Assembly: GCA_022609375.1 (NCBI GenBank)
Contig: JAGKQE010000002.1
Location: 620,001 to 684,000, forward strand
From: Xenosphaeropsis pyriputrescens
Lineage: Eukaryota; Ascomycota; Leotiomycetes; Phacidiales; Phacidiaceae
Length of the DNA stretch: 64,000 nt
Reading direction: 5' to 3'
Shown here: positions 58,043-64,000 of the stretch, in pieces
Numbering within the stretch: the stretch's first letter is position 1
Layout: every line of letters begins with the position of its first letter
Notes under the pieces: generated by a model
Databases searched by the model: none
Told to the model about the DNA's origin: nothing
The model's input: the letters and a program-made list of their open reading frames with translations, nothing else
Program-made: the position numbers and the translations under genes

Positions 58043-59868
58043 TCAAGCCCACTTGGTAAGCTTCATGCTACCCTGCTGGTCAAGAGCCTTGTGCATGTCG
58101 AATGTGTTCCAAAGCAAGTGTGGCTCATGGCCCCAGCCGCGTCGCATACACTCAAATTCAGCCTTGCGGAAATAGTCCTCTAGGATAGGTTTGTAGTCAG
58201 GGTGAGCACATTTTGCGATGATAACCTTCGCTCGCTCCTTAGGAGACAAACCACGAACGTCTGCAAGACCTTGCTCCGTTACAACAACGTCTAGATCATG
58301 TTCAGTCTGATCACAATGTGTTACCTACACCAATTAGATTAGCTTATAATAATCATTTTTATAAGAAATAGCTGTGGTGGGGTTGAAGGTAAAAGGGGGT
58401 TGAGACGGAGGGTGTTTTTTCTTTCACTTACCATGGGCACAATGCACGACACACCATGTGGATCAGTCTTCGATGGACGAGTCGATGGAGTGTGCATGAT
58501 AGAATACTTTGAATTGCGAAGGAAATCAGCAGAGCCACCGAGACCGTTAAGCATGCGAGATCCCATAACGCAAGTGCTGTTGGCGTGAGCGTAGATATCG
58601 ACCTCAACAGGGGTATTCATGCCAATAACACCAAGACGGCGAATGATTTCTGGGTGGTTGGAGACTTGCTGTGGGCGGAGAAGGAGCTTGTCGAAGTAGT
58701 TCTCCCAGCCGTCGTAGAAACGCTTGAATCCATCTGGGGAGAAACGGATGGAGGTGGCAGTTGCGAAATCGAGCTTGCCGGAGTCGAAAAGGTCAAGGAA
58801 GGTATCCTGGAGAACTTCAGTCCAAACCTTAAGGTTCTTGAAGTTGGATTCGGCAAGTCCTCCTACTACGGCATTGGCAATGTTGCCGATACCGGACTGG
58901 AGGGGTAGAAGAGATGCGGGGAGACGGCCATGAGTGACTTCATGCTCGAGGAATTCGATGAGGTTGGCGGCAATGGCCTTAGAGTTGGCATCCTCTGGAG
59001 CATTTGGAGCAGTTTGGTCTTGATAATCAGACTCAATAACAGCTACAACCTTGTCGGTGTCAATTGGGATAGAGTTGGAGCCAATGCGGTCTTCAACACC
59101 CATGATCAGGTATGGCTTGCGTCTGGGTGGGACGTCGCACATGGTGATATCGTGGAGACCTTCGAAGGATGGCATGGATGTGTTGACTTCAATGATAATC
59201 TACTAAAGTTAGAAAGCAGCTTTCTCAAGAGATCGTTATCTTACCTTGTCGGCCATTTGGATAAGTTCTGGGGAAGCTCCAACTGAAGCGCCTGGGATAA
59301 TTCCACCATCCTCAGTAATCGCAGAAGCCTCTACAATCACAACATCCAAGTTCTTGTTTGGACGATCTTTTGTGTAGAAACCATAAACCAAGTCTGTTGG
59401 GAACATGGACAAATGTTTGTCGAAAAAGTTGATTTGACCATTGTTGATTCCCTTGGCAATGTCTTTTCCAACCTGATGAGGGCTTCTCCTGTCAATCATG
59501 TTTAATTTGGCCCATCTGTTCTCAGTCTCGGCACCCGACGAAGCACCGACGAAGAGTGAGTACTTCAGCTGTCCCTGGAGGTTGTTCTTTTCGACATGGT
59601 CTGCGAGCATAGTAGGAACCTTCCTATGAGATAAAATAGTCAGTACGAATTTCTGGAAACATGCCTCCGATTTGCGCTCTCCAGCTCCACGTTGCTCCAA
59701 TCACCTGAAATAAAGCACTTACTTTGGATATCCTACGCCAGTAAAGCCAGACCATCCGATGTATGCTCCATTGGGAAAATACTTCAAGGTGTCCTCTGCC
59801 TTGCAAAGCTTGGAGAGCAGAGATGGTCGGCGAACACGACTTCTTAACAGGGCCGACACACCAGACAT
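58043..59868 (-). CDS. ACH1: Acetyl-CoA hydrolase / CoA-transferase, mitochondrial
   Basis: Ach1 enzymes mainly transfer CoA between short-chain acids (for example succinyl-CoA and acetate, or propionyl-CoA detoxification). Exons in coding order 59723..59868, 59245..59623, 58432..59199 and 58043..58324 give 524 aa with closed phases, matching the usual length of about 525. The N terminus is basic and Ser/Leu-rich, fitting a mitochondrial presequence. Family motifs include IGWSGFTGVGYPK, LFVGASSGAETE, EASAITEDGGIIPGASVG, QSGIGNIANAVVGGL and the C-terminal TEQGLADVRGLSPKERA. It adjoins the rhamnose cluster, whose product lactaldehyde can feed C2/C3 acid metabolism. A functional tie is possible but unproven, since Ach1 is a general housekeeping enzyme. 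Confidence 0.95.
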
Positions 59869-61398
59869 TTTGAGATACTATGAACAAGTAATGGAATGGT
59901 GGAGTCTGGACAATGGAAGAGGAGGAGGATGGACAGTTAAGAAGGATTTCGGCAAACTCGAGATCGAGATTGGCCGATGTTTGAGAAGCAAGTGTTATTG
60001 GCTGCTGTGGTGGTTTCAACAAGGAAGAAGGTCCATTTAACGTGTGTAGGTATTTAGCAAAAAGGTGTCTTGAGCGATTTGGCGGTCTCTGCCCCGCGAC
60101 GTTGACGTAGCAGGGCCATGAAGAGGAATACGGCGGTAAATCCTTAGGTCCGGGGCGAATATTTAGTGGGTCGGTGAGGGTGAACAGCGCCTAAAATTGG
60201 GGATATTTATCACTTACTTGCACTTGTACTCGTAGAACTGTCTGAGAACAGCACTCCATATATCTGGAGAAGGATGGAAGGGCAGACGGTTTCCACAATA
60301 TCATTCTGTGCAGGTTGAGGCCTCGGTCCTATGAGACATCAGCAATCAATCACTTCACATTGTCATCACCAATCTTTCAAGAGCAAGAAGATTCGTTGGA
60401 GAGAACATCTCATCGATCAAGGTGTATGGGCATGGCAGTGGATACATGTGCATACAGACATCCTCTCCAAACACTTGATAATTACGACAAGTGGTACCTC
60501 ACCTACCCAAGGTATTCATCAGGTACGGAGTCTCCAGGAGAGGTAAGTCTGGCGCGTCGTCGTACGACTAGTTGTTTATTACAGCCTCATCAACCGAGCG
60601 AGTACCGAATACCGCTCCTGATGCTCCTCTGAAATCACCATCTTTCCGTACAAGCGGCGGCCGATATCGTTACACATATCCGAATTACCGGAGCTTTCTT
60701 GGCCATGGTGATGAACTGCCTGCAGCAGGAGGAGACAATAAATAAGTTAGGATTCCCTACTCCAGAGCACTGAAATGCCCCTGTGTTGTCTCCTAGGATT
60801 CCTTTCTCCCGATAAGTATCTTCTTGAACGTGGGGACTCCGGAGTTCACATGAACACTTGAACGGTCGAGACAAAAGAACGGACCCAGGTGGACGTTGTT
60901 GTATGAAGACGGGGATTGTACGGCGCACGCTTCTCTGTGTCATGGGGAGGTGAAGACATGGAAGAACCCTGAATTCGTTGTCCACCACATTGCTCATAGA
61001 TTCCTTCTCTTTTGTAGTATTTATCTCTCTCATTCTCAAAGTGTAGTCTTGACTGATGTGTTTTTCAGAAAAGTCAAATATAGAATATCAAAGTTTACAG
61101 GTCGTTGATGGTCTTGCGGGCTACATTTGTTGATACATGATGTGACGATGTATCACGGCGATTTGCGACTGAATGCTCTGCAGTATTAGCCGCAAAGGTG
61201 CTCCTTGCAACACCTATCCACTACGTACATTCAAGGTATGTACAAGTACTCACCAACACCATAAAACAAGCATATGATGTTCTAAGTTCCCGATACTTGC
61301 GCTTAATTTTGGGTATAAACTCTTATGCACAAATCGCAGAATTCATCAATCTAAGTGCACCGTTCAGAATCACCTGATAGCGAAAGTGCTGCGGCATT
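59869..61398. other. Intergenic region, divergent promoters of ACH1 and the RUS gene
   Basis: About 1.5 kb between divergent starts. Only short uninformative ORFs occur, and no RNA gene or repeat array is seen. Confidence 0.5.
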
Positions 61399-63141
61399 AT
61401 GGCCAGCACCGTCCTTGACTCAAAGCGGATCGATACCGACCAAGATGCGAGGGTCACTTATCAGATAATTGAGTACAATCAGTCAGGGAACGAGATTGCT
61501 ACCTACGTGAACACGAAGAATGGGAATGAGGAAGGCTTCAGAGTAGATGTGGTGGTAAGCATGCCTTTTCATGATCGTAATAATATTTTGGTATTGACTA
61601 GTTCGTTTTAGAACCTCACATCAGCTAGCTCTACGAAGGCGTATGCCAAAAGAGTTTTGGATGCATTTCTGCCGGCTGGATATCCCAGCAGTGTTAGCAG
61701 TGATTATTTGGAGTTCGTTATATCCAACTTAAGACGAACCTCATGAGCTGACAGGTTTCGCCAGATATCAAATCTATGTATGCAATGATACCCAGCTCGC
61801 TACCACGATCCGAAGACTGACAATCAAATATAGGATTCCCTGCAAGCATTCTCAAGCTCCATAGCAGGCCTCCTAGCATCGCGTGCAGTGCTTGAGGGTG
61901 AGTGGATTTTGTTTTCGATGAATAAAAATGCGCAAGCTAACAAGCTTAGGAATTGGAGTTGGCGATACCAGCGCATCGCCTACAGCGGCTCTGCTTCTTT
62001 CCATACTTCAAGACAGCATGGGCCGCATTGCCACAATCCTCTTTGCCCACAGGCTCGGCACATCTCTTGAGCCAGAATGCAAGATGTATCGCTTTGCCGC
62101 AGATATCTTCAACGATACCGCCATGGTGCTTGACTGCATGTCTCCAGCCTTTCCCAAGGCTATTCGAGTTGGAGTTTTAAGCTTGTCCAGTGTCTTGCGT
62201 GCTCTGTGTGGAGTAGCTGCTGGGAGCTCGAAAGCAAGTCTCAGTGCACATTTTGCGCTGAATCGTAATCTGGGTGAGCTCAACGCTGTAAGTCAACCTC
62301 ACAGACTCATTTTGAGGAATTTTGAGAGCTCACGTCGCTGCAGAAAGACTCCAGTCAGGAAACCATTATCTCCTTGATGGGAATGCTTACTGGCAGCCTC
62401 GTCGTATCTCATATTTCTTCACAGTTCGCTACCTGGATAGCCATGATCATCTTGCTTTCTATTCACTTGGGTACAAACTATCTAGCCGTTCGAGCGGTCA
62501 GTATGAGGACTTTGAACCGCCAACGAGCCAACATTGTGTTTTCAGACTATCTCCTTACTCGTGGAGAAGCCAAATCCGATTTGAAGATGTTCTTATCTCC
62601 AGAGGTAGTGTCATCAAAAGAGCGAATTTTCGAGCGTGATGGCGTGTTGCGCTGGCATGACGATAAAGTGCTAGGCCACTGCGAGATGGGTGTCGACATC
62701 AAGACGATTCTCGACTCTATGCAGCGACACAATGCTGCTTCAAGTTCGTATAGCAACATGCAGCTGAGTCTGCGCGAGTTGCTTTCCATCACCGACAGCG
62801 AGTACATCATATGGCTCGATGTCAAGCGGTGCATCTTTCTGATTGCGCTAATGCAGCAAACTTTACCTGAGCGAGAATCGGCGATCAAACTTACAGCGTG
62901 GTTGCATGCTCTCAATGCCGCGAGAGTGCTGGAGAGGAAGGGCTCGGTCATGAAGGATATGAGGCTAGAGAAGATTTGCGAGGTTCTGAGGCAGACGAAG
63001 ATGGATGAGAAGGAGGTTGTGGATCTTTTGAAGGGACTAGAAAGTGCGGGATGGGATCTGACATGTGATGCATTGGAAACTAGAGCTGGGACGAGAGTTG
63101 AGGTGAAGAATGGTTATAATGCGTCAATCTGGAAGGAATAG
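61399..63141 (+). CDS. Root UVB sensitive (RUS, DUF647) family membrane protein
   Basis: RUS proteins are conserved eukaryotic membrane proteins, best studied in plants (seedling development, vitamin B6-related and auxin phenotypes); the fungal role is not established. Exons 61399..61554, 61612..61712, 61764..61776, 61834..61897, 61950..62287 and 62344..63141 give 489 aa with closed phases. Family signatures: AFLPAGYPSSVSSDYLEYQIYDSLQAF across the exon 2-4 junctions, GVGDTSASPTAALLL, RLGTSLEPECKMYRFAAD, DCMSPAFP and a Gly/Ala/Ser-rich membrane core. The third exon is only 13 nt and is preceded by an intron with an atypical GTTCGT donor. The conserved protein sequence across it supports the model. 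Confidence 0.92.
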
Positions 63142-64000
63142 GGGACCGATTTTTGAGCATGCGGTAATAGACATAGGAAACTAGTTTCAACAAAGCATCT
63201 ACATAGGTCCTTAACCTATACATAGAAGGCCATATGTGAGACATTTCCGTTTTGAGTTAAGTGTGTAGTCTATTCTTTTCGACTCGTGTGACTGGGCTCG
63301 ACCCAGGATTTTGGACCATTCTAATTACACATCTCGGAGATCGTGTTGCTGCTAGTGACACCCTAGACTATGGCATTGGGATTGATGATCATTGATTGAA
63401 ACTTTTATTGGCGAATGCTCAAAACGGGATTACTTCGTTGACGACGAATGACTTGCAAAGCCAGTTACGAAATGCGCAGAAAAGGACAGTCCTATACACG
63501 CACCCACACAGATATACAAGAACACTTTAAACAATCCTTTTAGGCAGTGTGAATTATGGAACGTGGGGATGCTCGCGCTTATATACGTAAGTGTCTGAGA
63601 AGCTTCAAGAGCAGGAGCTTGAAGCACTCTATCCTGAAATTGTATTTCTACCAACCAATTATTTTACTAAGATTCCACACATGTAAGTGTCTTTTTAATA
63701 TAATAGCCACTGGGTCCTGTATGAATAAGCTAATGTGTATTCTTCCCATCGAATCGAACTACTTGCATACATGCTGTAACATGCGGGGAAGTTCAAGAGC
63801 CGGGACTTGAAATTGTTCATATTCATCTCGGTATTTATTCCATCAAAGCCTAATGCAGGTAAACAACCCCTAGATACAGAAGGAACCTTGTTTTAGACGT
63901 TAGAACAGTCAAAAGAGCACATAAGCCCTCTTTAAGCCAGGGAATGCTCCACAGTGTCAGAACAAAACCCGCAAAATGTCTCTCACGCTAGACCTCACCT
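63142..64000. other. Right end of window, no gene seen
   Basis: About 0.86 kb downstream of the RUS gene with only short ORFs. Nothing supported. Confidence 0.5.

Overview
The window is nuclear DNA of a filamentous ascomycete (Pezizomycotina). The evidence is the gene structure: short introns, mostly about 45-110 bp, with GTAAGT-type donors and CTAAC/CTGAC-type branch sites; the alpha-aminoadipate enzyme homocitrate synthase; a secreted GH28 pectinase; a Zn2Cys6 regulator; and a fungal L-rhamnose pathway. A Leotiomycete-like plant-associated fungus is my best guess from protein flavour alone. Seventeen protein genes are modelled; sixteen have a recognisable family and one is hypothetical. I see no tRNA, rRNA, CRISPR or intact transposon. 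All exon joins were worked out by eye from splice sites and checked for reading-frame closure.

Layout. 0.2-1.5 kb: two divergent small mitochondrial genes, an MLRQ/B12D-like protein (-) and COX12/COX6B (+). 2.8-4.8 kb: homocitrate synthase (-). 4.8-8.9 kb: no gene seen. 8.9-10.0 kb: endopolygalacturonase (+). 10.9-12.4 kb: a CIA1-type WD40 protein (+) carrying an extra N-terminal Cys-rich module. 13.2-15.1 kb: an RGS-domain gene (-) whose frame is split by one in-frame TGA. 15.1-28.4 kb: a gene desert of about 13 kb full of simple repeats. 28.5-34.4 kb: a hypothetical gene, then lunapark (-) and an Imh1-type GRIP golgin (+) sharing a 384-bp divergent promoter. 37-41.2 kb: an SRPK-family kinase (+) converging on a Brl1/Brr6 nuclear-envelope protein (-). 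43.4-46.8 kb: mitochondrial glycine decarboxylase P protein (+).

47.7-59.9 kb is the most coherent block: a Zn2Cys6 transcription factor (-) divergent from L-rhamnonate dehydratase (+), then L-rhamnose 1-dehydrogenase (+), L-rhamnono-lactonase (-) and L-2-keto-3-deoxyrhamnonate aldolase (+), followed by acetyl-CoA hydrolase/CoA-transferase (-). The four enzymes make the complete non-phosphorylated L-rhamnose route to pyruvate and L-lactaldehyde. With the pectinase at 9 kb this fits growth on pectin and rhamnogalacturonan. 61.4-63.1 kb holds a RUS (DUF647) family gene; nothing is seen after it.

The items most worth a second look are the Cys-rich/CIA1 fusion, the TGA-CGG stop splitting the RGS gene, the 3-nt internal exon in COX12, the rhamnose cluster with its adjacent regulator, and a decamer (GTACAAGTAC) recurring in intergenic DNA.
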